NCBI GenBank assembly: GCA_949152475.1
Contig: OX424566.1
Location: forward strand, 32,216,423 to 32,280,422
DNA from: Terebella lapidaria
Taxonomy: Eukaryota > Annelida > Polychaeta > Terebellida > Terebellidae
Length of the DNA stretch: 64,000 nt
Direction: 5' to 3'
A program made the translations under genes and the position numbers. Numbering within the stretch: the first letter of the stretch is position 1; the number at the start of each line of letters is the position of its first letter. The notes below the pieces were generated by a model. It saw nothing but the letters and a program-made list of their open reading frames with translations. It searched no databases and was not told the origin of the DNA. Of the stretch, positions 10,431 through 21,428 are shown one piece after another.

Positions 10431-12987
10431 GATAAAATTGCACAAAAAAATATCATTGCACAATTGTGATATAATGAATCATTATACACGCATGCATTAA
10501 ACTGATTCACGTTGTAAATCACAGCTATCATTCCACCCGGTTTGATATGCCACTGAGCGGTCTGGTGGACGATATTGTTCATTCACACATGACTCAATTT
10601 CAGCCCCAGGCATGCGTCAACTTATATGACACGAACTGGTAACTTTAATATAGGTAGACGTGAAAGCTTATGTTAGTTGGGTCATAAATCTCAATCCCGT
10701 GACCACTTTATTGCTACTAAGGTTTGACGATTGATTTGACTTGCAGAGACCATTTATAAAAAATTTAGCCCCCAGGCCCCTCTGAAAAATCCCGGCATTT
10801 TTTTCTAGAGAGCGGAATCCAAGATGGCCGCCGACGCGATCGGACAAAAATTAACTTTTGAACCAGAACACCTACACACAAGTGTAAATATACTTTTTCA
10901 GGTTAATTTGACACGGAGATTCTAATTATGAAGCTATTTTTACATTTTGACATCATTATCTTAAAAAAATTAAGATAGTCCACTTGCGTAAGTATATTTA
11001 AATTGGAGCATACGCAGATCACCGCAAGCAGGTAAGCTGTTATTCGTGGCACAGCCAAGTATACTCAAATGTAAGTATATTTAATTTGAACAACTCAGAT
11101 GGTTAAGTATACTTGCATAATTCGAAGTCTAAGTCGTGTACGTGAAATGGTCCCCATGCAGGTTTTCAGGGCAACTTGAATTTAGGTATCCATCCAGGAT
11201 ACCTATGATAAAGTAGGTAGGAATGGATATATCCAGGTTTTGTATCTCTTCAATCTTAATTTTTGGACTTTGGTATTGGGAATAGAATGTTTTCTCTATA
11301 TATCATTGTTTAGGTTGTTGCGTAACAAAAACACAACCGGTTGTGGATCAATCGGTCAACCTTTTCGGATGAACCCTTGTGTTTTTAATGCATGATATCA
11401 CTTAATATAACCAATTACACTTGAACATAGTTCGGCGGATATTACGATTACGCGTTCATTGTGCATCGCTATCCCAACGTTCTGGCAGACTTTCCATATT
11501 TTGATCATGACAATAGCACACCTAAAATGTAACATTTACGTCCACAGACATTTTACTCACTACACTACAGACATCTTCCTGTCTGAATTATCGCCACTGA
11601 GCATTGAAAACACCCCGCCAGCTTCAATAAGTCGCTTCGATCATTCTGAAAAAAAATCTAGACTGGCTGTGTGCTATTTCCATAACAAAGCCATTGTCAA
11701 CCAGACGTGTACCTTACGGATAGTTACATTCGTCTTGGTGCTGATATGTGTGACCTCCGATATTAGTTCTTGAACAACGCCAGAAGTCGTTTATAACATG
11801 GGGTCCTCCGTAACATTTCTCTACTGCTGTTTGCTTATTGGGTGTGGGATTCACTTACCGGTACTAGTAATCTCAGCGAGAAGGAAACCAAGCATGCAAC
11901 TGTACTTTACGTTTGTGGCCATATGAGACAATGAGGATAAAACGTAATAGAGTCGCCCTAAAAACCACACGTGCATCAGAACGTGAGCGAACAGGCACGC
12001 CCCCACGATTTGAAAAACTGGAAGCACAATGGACCGATGCGTTTGGGACAGGACATGTTGGCGTGGGGACTGGGGCCCTGATTATGTCGTCTGAACCATA
12101 TGGGTTTTGTCCACAACATATTTTGAATATGACGTCGGTCAAGCAAACTCTTCATAGTATATGCCAACACGGTTCGACAGTATTAAAATTTGTGTATAGA
12201 TACAACCGTTGTAGATTATCATTGTAGATATATTATGTAAAGCCCTGGTTACCACAATATTTAGGCCTACCATAAAAAAAAAATTCAGCTTTAATGACAT
12301 ACACCAGAACCTGGGCAATCTTTTCAATATTTAAGGAGAACCTAAACAGAAAATTATGTCAGATCTTTTATTCCATCGGTTCACTGATCAATTCAGCTGA
12401 TTTTAAATGATTTGATAAAGTGATTATTGAGTTTTCATCTTCAGGGTTCATAAGAAAGAGCTTTACCGGTGTGCCGTTACAAAAAAAAATCTCCCGAGTT
12501 ATTATTTGATGATAGCACCATGTTTATTTCCAGAGAGCTTAGCAGTTTTCATCATTTCATTAATCCAATCAGAAGAGCTCTCTGTAATAAATATATTTAC
12601 CTTTTTTTCTCAAAAATTTACTGGAAGCACGTGTTTCCAATGCTTCTATCTGTGGGCACGCCTGTGCGCGAAAACTTCATGATGACCAATTGACCATCGT
12701 GACGCAATTGGTTTTCGTTGCCTTTATGACGGCTTTTTACGACATGAACGAGAGCTTATTTATATATATTTACTTTATGGTGCTATCTCTTTGGAAGAAA
12801 GAAATCAGGTGAACTATGAGATCTTATAGAATCTTAATTTCGAAATGATCCCGTGTGATATATCAGATATACACACATAGGAAGAGGTTAAAGTGGCACA
12901 GCTGAAATGTAAGCAAAATGAGCAAACAATAGACACGATGTGTGGTAGGGCCGGATCCCGGACTTCTATCTGTGCATGACATAGTCT

Positions 12988-13240
12988 GATGTAAGTATCT
13001 ATTACCACCAATACAGTGAGATTTTAATGATGCCAATAACAAACGAAAAATACAATATTTTGCAATAGAAACAAAGCCCGACCGAATAGTTTATCCAAAG
13101 ACACACTGGCGTCATCAGGGGCAGACAGTATGTTAACTGTAGTTGTTTCTACTGTACACCTGATGGAATTAGTATACAACTGCCCAACAACCTATGAAAA
13201 CAATTTAGAAATCCGAAACAACCCCAATGGAACAGATATC
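12988..13240 (+). repeat. 360-bp repeat family, truncated copy
   Basis: The segment beginning GTAAGTATCTATTACCACC matches 35034-35290 over about 240 bases. Shared words include GATGCCAATAACAAACG, GCAATAGAAACAAAGCCCGA and TGGAATTAGTATACAACTGC. It ends early compared with the copies at 35034 and 61548. It lies apart from any Penelope sequence, which shows the family is dispersed in its own right. Confidence 0.75.
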
Positions 13241-13353
13241 CCCAATCACATATTCCCAAAATATGGTTATCATACCCGACTATCACTCTGGATACAAGGT
13301 ACGTTTGTCATTACTGCTGACTGTTGTTGTGTTAGAGATATACATGTCTGACT

Positions 13354-13660
13354 CATTCCAAACTAATTAGTGCCAAAACTGACATTCCCAAGTAACCCAA
13401 GATATGTGGATACATTTGGTTCTTCCAAATCATTCCAAACTAATTAGTGCCAAAACAGACATTCCCAAGTAACCCAAGATATGTGGATACATTTGGTTCT
13501 TCCAAATCATTCCAAACTAATACTAATTAGTGCCAAAACAGACATTCCCAAGTAACCAAAGATATGTGGATACATTTGGTTTTTCCAAATCATTCCAAAC
13601 TAATTAGTGACAAAACAGACATTCCCAAGTAACCCAAGATATGTGGATACATTTGGTATA
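13354..13660. repeat. 77-bp minisatellite, four units
   Basis: Units start at 13354, 13431, 13508 and 13591 with CATTCCAAACTAAT. The first two intervals are 77 bases and the third is 83, because ACTAAT is duplicated once. Units differ at only a few positions, implying recent expansion. From 13661 to 14870 nothing is recognised. Confidence 0.9.
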
Positions 13661-14873
13661 CATTTTTGTTGGGTTTTTTTTACATAGAGCTTTGTGTTTG
13701 AATGCAAGACTTTGTTGAGTGTTAGGTGAAAAAGAAGATACGGGTAAGAACTAGGTAACGTATCTACAAACAATATATTACATATGTACACATTAATGGA
13801 TATTAAGTTGCATATATGCTGATATCTATAGGCATTTTGCACACATCTCAATTCCTAATCTGAAGTGCTGTCGTGTTTGTATGTCTTGCATGGTATCGAT
13901 TCTCGGAGGATTTCTGTTTTTCTGACCTCGTTGACACGAACTGGTCACTTTGAGATCAGGGTCCACCATTAATCATCGTAAAACGTCAGCTTCTAAATGC
14001 AGACCAGGAAATGTGGATGTAAGCACGTGAATACTATTACAGCTTTATGTCAATGTTGGGCCACGAGAAACATCACAATACTTGGGAGTGGACATGTCTT
14101 GATGACAGATTAATGTCTTTCATTTGATTTAGGATATACGGACGATGTGTTACCACTGATAAAACCGACTATATCATTATTCTGTCTTACATCATGTACA
14201 TATTTGTAGTAAAAGTTTGATCTTTATTTGCATTGAAGTGAAACTTGTCTCCCATAGTTACTCTCAATCATTATTCATTGTATCAGGCCACCAAATGATC
14301 CCAATATAAATATGTAGAGGGTCTTGAAAGTCGGGAGACTCAGGACCCTGATGATATTATATAAAAGGTCATTCGATGTATACCGAAGACCCTAAAACAA
14401 CTATTCGGAAGACTTTCTTTCCATTTTCATTGACATTTCACTATAAAAGTATCATTGGCCGAAATGCCATTTCAAAACCACTTCAATCATTGAGGTCATC
14501 ACAATTATTCTCAAAACTATTCCTCGTTCTCAATGTGCAATTCATAATCATGATAATGACACATATTAACTAGTTTCGGGTGGACGCTATGCCCAGAAAG
14601 AAACCCGTCAAATCAAATCAAAACCAAGGCCAAAATCGAATGACTAAAATTACGTCCTTCTTGATTATTTTTTGGTAAATTGTGCAAAACATTCGACCAT
14701 AATCTTTGGAATAAAACAAATGGCCGGACGAAGCCGGATAACAAACCGGTAATCTAAAAACATATGAGTGATTGAACGTTATCTGGATTTGAATATTCAA
14801 ATTTCATCTGAAGCTGTTCTTTGTTATAAGGGCATCTCGGCACGAAACGCCCTTATGGTGCTGTCTGAGTTTT

Positions 14874-15640
14874 TAGGTTACCGGACCTTTGCTCCGATAA
14901 CCTATTGCCATGGCGTTGCGTAATAATAGGACACATTTTACCTAATATCTCGCCTAATATTGATATTAGAGATTAGGAATCAATTGTTGATATATAGGAA
15001 ATGATAAATTCTGAATATTCTCGTGACCTTGAATTTGACCTCTGACCTCATTTTCAAGGTCAAAGCACAAAATGGCTAATATCTCGCTTATTATCGACTT
15101 CACAGCTTAGGAATCAATTGTGAACATACAGAAAATGATATATTCTGAATATTGTTGTGACCTTGAATTTGACCTTTGACCTAATTTTCAAGGTCACAGG
15201 ACAAAATGGCTAATATCTCGCTCATTATTGGCTTTACAGCTTAGGAATCCATTATGAACATATAGGAAATGATATATTCTGAAAATTGTCGTGACCCTAA
15301 ATTTGACCATAAACGTCATTTTGAAGATCACAGGACAAAATGGCTAATATCTCGCTTTTTATCGACTTTACAGCCTAGGAATCAATTATCAGCATATAGG
15401 AAATAGTATATGCTGAATTATTGTGTGACCTTAAATTCGACCTTTGACCTCATTTTTAGGATCAAAGGACAAAATGACTAATATATCGCTTATTATCGAC
15501 TCTACAGCTTCGTTTGTGGACATATTAGAAATGATATATGCTGTTTTTTTTTACGTGATCTTGAATTGACCAATGACCTCATTTCGAAGGTCACGGGACA
15601 GAAGACTAATATCTAAAATATATATTGTCCGGTAACCTTT
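14874..15640 (-). mobile_element. Element with 134-bp tandem units rich in AGGTCA half-sites (copy 1)
   Basis: Terminal text TTAGGTTACCGGACC at 14874 is mirrored by GTCCGGTAACCT at about 15627-15638, and the left end also forms a hairpin with TCCGATAACCTA. Between them CTGAATATT-type landmarks recur at 15011, 15145, 15279, 15413 and 15541, an exact 134-bp period for three intervals and then 128. Each unit carries TGACCTTGAATTTGACC and similar, which on the minus strand are AGGTCA and TCAAGGTCA motifs. The same unit occurs in the opposite orientation at 60229-61510. The layout recalls molluscan elements with internal tandem cores (pearl-like), but the family is not established. From 15641 to 16454 nothing else is recognised. 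Confidence 0.7.
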
Positions 15641-16454
15641 CTTAGCCCTTGGGCTAATTTTTTAATCTTTCTTTCTTTCACTTTTGCCATTTTGGTTTCC
15701 GATTGATAACTTGTGAGTGCCTGAACGGATCTTGTCCAAATCTTCACCAGTGGTCAGAAATATTACGTGGAAGACCCCTATTGTTTTGGAATCGGCTCCG
15801 GGGTCCGTGAGGATGAAATCAAGGTTGATTTTGGGACTTGGTTTTCGAACGATAACTCAAAATATATTCATGCAATGGCTGCAGATCTTTACATGGAGGT
15901 TCATATATTCATATATATCCGACTTTGTTTCTATCGCAAAATGTCTTTTTTGTTTGTTGTCATCATCGTCGAAATCTTGTTGTGTTGGTGGTAATATATG
16001 TACTTACTACATTGCGATTAGCGACAGATTAGAGATTAGAACAGTCCGTAATTGGCATTAGCAATTTGCATTTCGCTACCGGTATGGCGTACGTTTTGAA
16101 GGCATTTCAATTATTTCTCGGGGGTTCATAAATTTGCACCTACCTCTGCAGTACAGAGAGATATGGGATGGATGTCTATGAAATCTAAGAGGTACAAGCA
16201 CATGCTCAGGTTCTGGAATAGACTTGTGAAAATGGTTCAAACTAGGATACCCAAGCAAATATGTTTGTATTCATACGGGCTTGGTAATTGGTGTTATGAC
16301 ATATTACATATATAATCCCTTTTAGAGTTGGAGTCACGTCATGAAGAACTAGATATTTTCAATATGAATACTGATAATGAAAGGTGTATGAATGTAAGGT
16401 ATCGGGAATGCCAGCTGTGTGTCAGATCAAGCCTAAGCTGCGCAACTAATTTAG

Positions 16455-16655
16455 AGTGATATTGGTAGGAAAACTATTTTTACCAAATCAATTACATATA
16501 TGCCTGTGGTCTCAGAGAAATAGGTTACAAAACAAACTATGCTTGATCAGATGGATAAATCAAGGTTATGACAGTACTACCAGCCGCTTTTCCGATTTTC
16601 CTGAGTGGTTTTGTGCGCCACTCAGTTACCTCTGACTTAACCTCTGGGATACAAA
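16455..16655. mobile_element. TTAA element copy 2, left part (interrupted by the Ty3 tandem)
   Basis: This matches 1538 to about 1785 of copy 1, with an internal deletion. It begins AGTGATATTGGTAGG after TTAG (a mutated TTAA) at 16451-16454. Its continuation resumes at 32347, on the far side of the 15.7-kb Ty3 tandem. Last bases 16652-16655 are CAAA, the retrotransposon target duplication. Confidence 0.75.
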
Positions 16656-17443
16656 TGTTGTAGGGGTGGTTCGTGGCAAAGAACAACTCTGGGAGTTCAA
16701 CTCAATAATTGTATTGACGTGTAGAAAATACCCTGTAATGATATATTTACATATGATATAGATAAGTGGAACATGGCATGTATTGAATTGTTACCCATAT
16801 GCTTGAAGATATTAAATGTACACTGGTGATGATAATATGATTATGATCGATGGATGATAGCCCATAGTTAGTAGCAACCTTACCCCTGGTAAGCACAGTG
16901 TGCAGGAGGTATGTCAGCCTAACCACGCTCTGTAGATACCGTCACCTAGAAAACGACAACAGTGCACACAATGTACGTTATGATAGATGATCGCGCAGTT
17001 CACAGAATATCGAGTAATCGCACGGCTACAATGTTTTTTCGGTGGTTTTAGATATTAATGTTCATCTTTAGATTCTGTCATCTGAGTTATACCCAGTTTA
17101 GAACTGAAGCCCAGAACTAAGAAAGTCGAACAAAACTGAGCAAACCTGACACTTGAAATAACTACAGGATTCTTACTGCATGGCTCATATTACACACCAG
17201 ATAGTTTGCGAGAACCCTTACCGTGAAATGATGAAATGACATGTATTAAATGAGCAATAATACGATGGATGATGTTTGATTTTCCATCAAACATTTGAAA
17301 AGACAAGTCAACATCAAATTCAAGATGGCGAAAGCGCTATATAAACAGCGACACGGGATGAGACCGATACACAAGTGAAACAAAGCGCCATGAAACTAGA
17401 ATGATTCGGTCGCGGTGATATGGCGGCGGTAGCCCCTATCACA
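16656..17443 (-). repeat. LTR 1 (3' LTR of element 1)
   Basis: 788 bp. On the coding (minus) strand it starts TGTGATAGGGG and ends CCCCTACAACA, an 11-bp imperfect terminal inverted repeat. It differs from the other two at a handful of transitions (for example near 16998, 17129, 17140 and 17163). A TATATA core lies at about 17338-17343. The pol stop codon falls within its first bases. Confidence 0.95.
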
Positions 17444-20400
17444 TTCTCCCCCCAAGTGGAAAATGGGTCACCCGGAAACGATCTGGAGGTTTTTTCTGTC
17501 GCTTAGACCTCCGAACTCGTGGTGCCATCTGGAGTGATTCCTCAGAATCTGTAGACAGTTCTCGTAAAGGTCCTGACTCAGAATCGGACTCTGGCGGTGG
17601 CGGTGGTGGTCTTGCCGGAGGTTGTGATACAGTCCTAGAGGGCTGAGGCTCTGCAGGAGGGTCCGTCACTGTGTGGCCTAATGGGAGAAGAAGATTCCGA
17701 TGTAGCGTCCGCTGTCGTCCATTTCCAAACTTCGGCTTGACACGATAAACTGGAATGTCTGGATTAGGCTGGTCGATAACAACGAATACATCCTCTTCCC
17801 ACCGATCTGCCAGCTTGCTCCTACCAAGAAGTCCCACCTTACGAACCAACACATTGTCATCAGGCTCTAGTACTGAATGACGGTGTGCATATCCAGACTT
17901 TGCCTTCTGTGCCATCCTCTCACCAGCCAGCTTGTGGACATACTGGATCCGTTCGCGGAGTTCCTTGATGTACTGCGGATAATCTCCATTACTACCCTCC
18001 CCCCTGAGCTGAAATTCCTGGTCCACTGGTAAAAGTGGCACACGTCCGAACATGAGCTCATAAGGAGCGAATCCCGTTGTTTCATGTGGGGTGCAATTAT
18101 ACGCATGAACTAAAGATCCGAGATAGTCCTTCCACTTGGCTTTCTTGTCATTGGCCAGGGTCCCGAGCATCTTCAGGATGGTTTGATTGAGCTTCTCACA
18201 AGCACCATTCGACATGGGATGATAGGGTGTTGTTCTAGATTTGTGTATTCCTGATAGTGAACATAATTCTTTGATGATTGATGATTCAAAATTGCGGCCT
18301 TGGTCGGAATGGATGCAGGATGGATAGCCATAGAGATTAATGAAGTTATCCAGGAGAGATTTAGCGGTGGTACGAGCTGACTCGTTTTTAGTGGGAATGA
18401 CTCTGGCGAACTTGGTAAAATGGTCAACTATTACTAGTAGGTGTTCATACCCATGCGAAGGTTCAACTAGAAGAAAATCCAAACAGACTAATTCAAGTGG
18501 TTGTGTGGTCAAGATTGGGACCAGTGGTGCTCTCTGAACTTGGGCCTTCCGACAAAGACAACGGTGGCATCTCAACACTTTAGTTTCCACATCCGCAGTC
18601 ATACCAGGCCAGAAGAACCGTTGCTTGACCATTGCGAGGGTTTTGTCGCGTCCAAGATGACCGAAACTGTCATGAAGGCTTGTCAAAATGTGGTCTTTGT
18701 ATGAAGAAGGGACGACCAGTTGATTCACTGGGTTGTCAGCGATGATGATTTGTCGATACAGGATGTTGTTCAACACTACAAGCTTGGTCCATTCTCTAAA
18801 CAGCCGTTTCAGTGTTGGTGACTTGGTGGCAAGCACATCATCCGATGGCCTCTGGTCCTTCCTTCGGCAGTCGAGAATATATCGGATGTCCCTATTGTTG
18901 AATTGTAGTTGTTCGATATCTAAGGGATCCACAACTCCAGAAACTGAAATTTCATCCAACACCTGGGCTGATACTGAAAGAGAAGAGACATAGTTCTCCC
19001 GTACAGCTTGATCTTTCAAATCACACACAGCCTTGACAACATCCTGCTGGATCTCCGGTAGCCGAGACAAGGCATCAGCATCCCCGTTAGTGTTTCCAGG
19101 CTTGTAGTGGATTGAAAAATCATAGTTTGCAAGACCTGCTAGCCATCGATGTCCCGTCGCATCCAGTTTCGCTGATGTCAACACATACGTCAAAGGATTA
19201 TTATCGGTCCAAACTTGAAATTTCCGCCCGTACAAGTAGTCATGAAACTTATCGGTTATTGACCATTTCAAGGCCAGGAATTCAAGCTTGTGCGCCGGGT
19301 AGTTTCTTTCCGATGGTTTTAATCCACGACTAGCGTAGGCGATGACTCGTTTCCTTCCTTCTTGTGTCTGATAAAGAATGGCTCCAAGCCCCTGAACACT
19401 AGCATCTGTATGCAGTTCAAATGGCTGAGTGTAGTCTGCAAACGCAAGAGTAGGTGTGGCTGTCAGCTTAGACCGCAAGAGATCAAATGTCTGCTGGTGC
19501 TGTTCTGTCCAGTTCAAGCGTTCCATGTTCCTTTGGCGTGCACTCTTGTTCAAATGGCCTTCCATGAGGTGGAACAGGGGTGCTGCTATTCTGCTGAAAT
19601 TTTTTATGAAGCGGCGAAAAAATCCACAAAAGCCCATGAACCGCTGGAGGTCCTTGACTGTAGATGGGACAGGCCAGTTCTGGATCGCTGAGATCTTGTG
19701 AGGATCAGTGGAAATTCCATTAGCTGAAATCAGATGTCCCAGGTACTTGACCTCAGTCCTGAAAAAGGAACACTTTGATGGCTTTAATCTCAAACCAGCT
19801 TCATTCAGACGCTCAAAAACAGACTCCAGTCGCTGTAGATGGTCTTCCAGATTTGACGAATACACTATTATATCGTCCAAGTGAATAAGACATTGGTTCA
19901 GGTGTAAATCTCCCATTGTGGACTCCATAAGACGTTGAAAACTGGCTGGACAATTTGTTAATCCGAATGGCATCGAATTGAACTCGTAGAAGCCGAGAGG
20001 GCCGACGCTGAAAGCAGTCCGTTCCTTGTGCTCCTCTGCGACTTCCACCTGCCAGTAACCAGATTTCAAGTCAAGACAGCTGAAAAGAGTAGATCCATGG
20101 AGTGCATCCAACGTTTCCTCGATCTGTGGGAGAGCATATGCGTCCCTGATTGTGCGGCGATTTAGATCTCGATAATCCACACAAAATCTTAAAGAGTTGT
20201 CCTTCTTTCTGACTAGGACCACGGGAAAGGACCAAGGACTTTTGGACGGACGGATATGTCCTGCCTCCAGCATGTCATGCAGATGCTGTCTAACCTCCTG
20301 ATACATCGACGGCGGAATCCTCCTAGACCGTGTTTTGATTGGTGTGTTGTCAGTCAAATTGATGTGATGCTTAACGATTGGTGTGTACTGCAGATCCTTG

Positions 20401-21428
20401 TCCGATAAAGCAAAGAGATGTTTCCATTTCCTGATAAGTGATTCCAACTTTTCCCGTTTCTCCGGATCAGTAGGCCACTGAATTTGCTGGAAGAGGGAAT
20501 CGGAAAATGAAGTACATGATTGATGATCAACAGTAGGAGGTTCCTCTGTAACATGATGAAGTGCGCAAACTGTACTGTTTGCTGGTATTGTTAGGGATTT
20601 ACGTGACAGATTACGAACTTCGACTTTGACTCTGTATGTAGATACATTGTTGGGATGTAGCTGAATCACACTTGGTGTCAGAACTAATCCTCCTGGTAGC
20701 GCAGTGTCCGAGATCGGTTCGGTCAGAACTGTCATCTTGGGAAGTTTCACATTCCTGCAGGCGCAAGTCAACCCAGCAAATACTCTACCCTCTCCAGGTC
20801 CTATGACTTCGACACGAGTTGACTTAACATAGCCTAGGATGCCATCATCCTGTGTGATATACTCCATGGAGTTCAGAGCCAAGTTCCAGGATGAAGACAC
20901 ATGAAAATTCTGAGCCGATTGTGAGGTGTAGTCCCTGGCGAGCAATTCTATTAGGTTGGTTCCTAAAACAACAGGCACATCATAGCTGTACTGGTCGCCG
21001 GGAACAACAAGAGCGAGGATATTGTAAGATCGAGTTGACGTGTCTGGACTGGGAATGATGTCAACTTCCAGGTATCCATCATAGGGCAATATGTTCCCGC
21101 CAGCCCCCCGAAGCGTCAGATCTGAGATTGGATGGAGAGTTGTTCCACGCAGGTATGTGTCCACAAAACTTCTCGATACAGTTGTCACCTGACTTCCAGT
21201 GTCTATCAAGGCATTGGAGTGAACACCGTTGATAAGAATGCTGGTGACATTGCGTCCTCCAACTATTTCCTTGATTATTTTAGGGCCGTTATGTGTAGAA
21301 CCAGGCATCTGCCCTGCAATGCTGGTTACTGATCGTTTCCCGAAGTCGGAGCTTGGTTTTGTCCAGATCTTGGTTTGCGCTTGGTGCACTCGGCAATAAA
21401 ATGTCCAGGCTCTCTGCAGTAGAAACAA
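17439..21428 (-). CDS. pol: Ty3/gypsy Pol polyprotein, element 1 (intact)
   Basis: Polyprotein of protease, reverse transcriptase, RNase H and integrase, about 1329 residues in this frame. The apparent first residue is a TTG inside gag; real expression is expected by -1 frameshifting from gag near 21335, so the first ~30 residues are not native Pol. Protease has DTG at 76-78. RT covers about 395-575 with SMPFGLTNCPASFQ and catalytic HLDD (517-519 LDD). RNase H shows D675, E716 and D742. The integrase zinc site is H919, H924, C954, C957, and its catalytic triad D984, D1042, E1078. A basic, proline-rich tail follows and no chromodomain is apparent. There is no stop or frameshift, so the enzyme set looks functional. 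Domain order PR-RT-RH-IN is that of Ty3/gypsy. The stop lies inside the 3' LTR. Confidence 0.93.
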   Translation of the reverse strand: MFLLQRAWTFYCRVHQAQTKIWTKPSSDFGKRSVTSIAGQMPGSTHNGPKIIKEIVGGRNVTSILINGVHSNALIDTGSQVTTVSRSFVDTYLRGTTLHPISDLTLRGAGGNILPYDGYLEVDIIPSPDTSTRSYNILALVVPGDQYSYDVPVVLGTNLIELLARDYTSQSAQNFHVSSSWNLALNSMEYITQDDGILGYVKSTRVEVIGPGEGRVFAGLTCACRNVKLPKMTVLTEPISDTALPGGLVLTPSVIQLHPNNVSTYRVKVEVRNLSRKSLTIPANSTVCALHHVTEEPPTVDHQSCTSFSDSLFQQIQWPTDPEKREKLESLIRKWKHLFALSDKDLQYTPIVKHHINLTDNTPIKTRSRRIPPSMYQEVRQHLHDMLEAGHIRPSKSPWSFPVVLVRKKDNSLRFCVDYRDLNRRTIRDAYALPQIEETLDALHGSTLFSCLDLKSGYWQVEVAEEHKERTAFSVGPLGFYEFNSMPFGLTNCPASFQRLMESTMGDLHLNQCLIHLDDIIVYSSNLEDHLQRLESVFERLNEAGLRLKPSKCSFFRTEVKYLGHLISANGISTDPHKISAIQNWPVPSTVKDLQRFMGFCGFFRRFIKNFSRIAAPLFHLMEGHLNKSARQRNMERLNWTEQHQQTFDLLRSKLTATPTLAFADYTQPFELHTDASVQGLGAILYQTQEGRKRVIAYASRGLKPSERNYPAHKLEFLALKWSITDKFHDYLYGRKFQVWTDNNPLTYVLTSAKLDATGHRWLAGLANYDFSIHYKPGNTNGDADALSRLPEIQQDVVKAVCDLKDQAVRENYVSSLSVSAQVLDEISVSGVVDPLDIEQLQFNNRDIRYILDCRRKDQRPSDDVLATKSPTLKRLFREWTKLVVLNNILYRQIIIADNPVNQLVVPSSYKDHILTSLHDSFGHLGRDKTLAMVKQRFFWPGMTADVETKVLRCHRCLCRKAQVQRAPLVPILTTQPLELVCLDFLLVEPSHGYEHLLVIVDHFTKFARVIPTKNESARTTAKSLLDNFINLYGYPSCIHSDQGRNFESSIIKELCSLSGIHKSRTTPYHPMSNGACEKLNQTILKMLGTLANDKKAKWKDYLGSLVHAYNCTPHETTGFAPYELMFGRVPLLPVDQEFQLRGEGSNGDYPQYIKELRERIQYVHKLAGERMAQKAKSGYAHRHSVLEPDDNVLVRKVGLLGRSKLADRWEEDVFVVIDQPNPDIPVYRVKPKFGNGRQRTLHRNLLLPLGHTVTDPPAEPQPSRTVSQPPARPPPPPPESDSESGPLRELSTDSEESLQMAPRVRRSKRQKKPPDRFRVTHFPLGGRM
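17444..17455 (-). other. Polypurine tract of element 1
   Basis: On the minus strand a purine run GGGGGGAGAA precedes the TG of the 3' LTR by two bases or less, the expected position for plus-strand DNA priming. The same tract adjoins LTR 2 at about 24991-25002. Confidence 0.75.

Noticed and set aside
10244-10582. 112-codon minus-strand ORF with hydrophobic segments
   Set aside because: It overlaps the end of a SINE and a diverged 360-bp-family repeat, and no protein family is recognised.
11873-12227. Overlapping ORFs on both strands (89 and 104 codons)
   Set aside because: Neither shows a motif, splice context or repeat support; mutual overlap suggests chance.
17678-18106. Small minus-strand ORFs inside pol (and their duplicates at 25225-25653)
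   Set aside because: They are out-of-frame shadows of the integrase C-terminal region.
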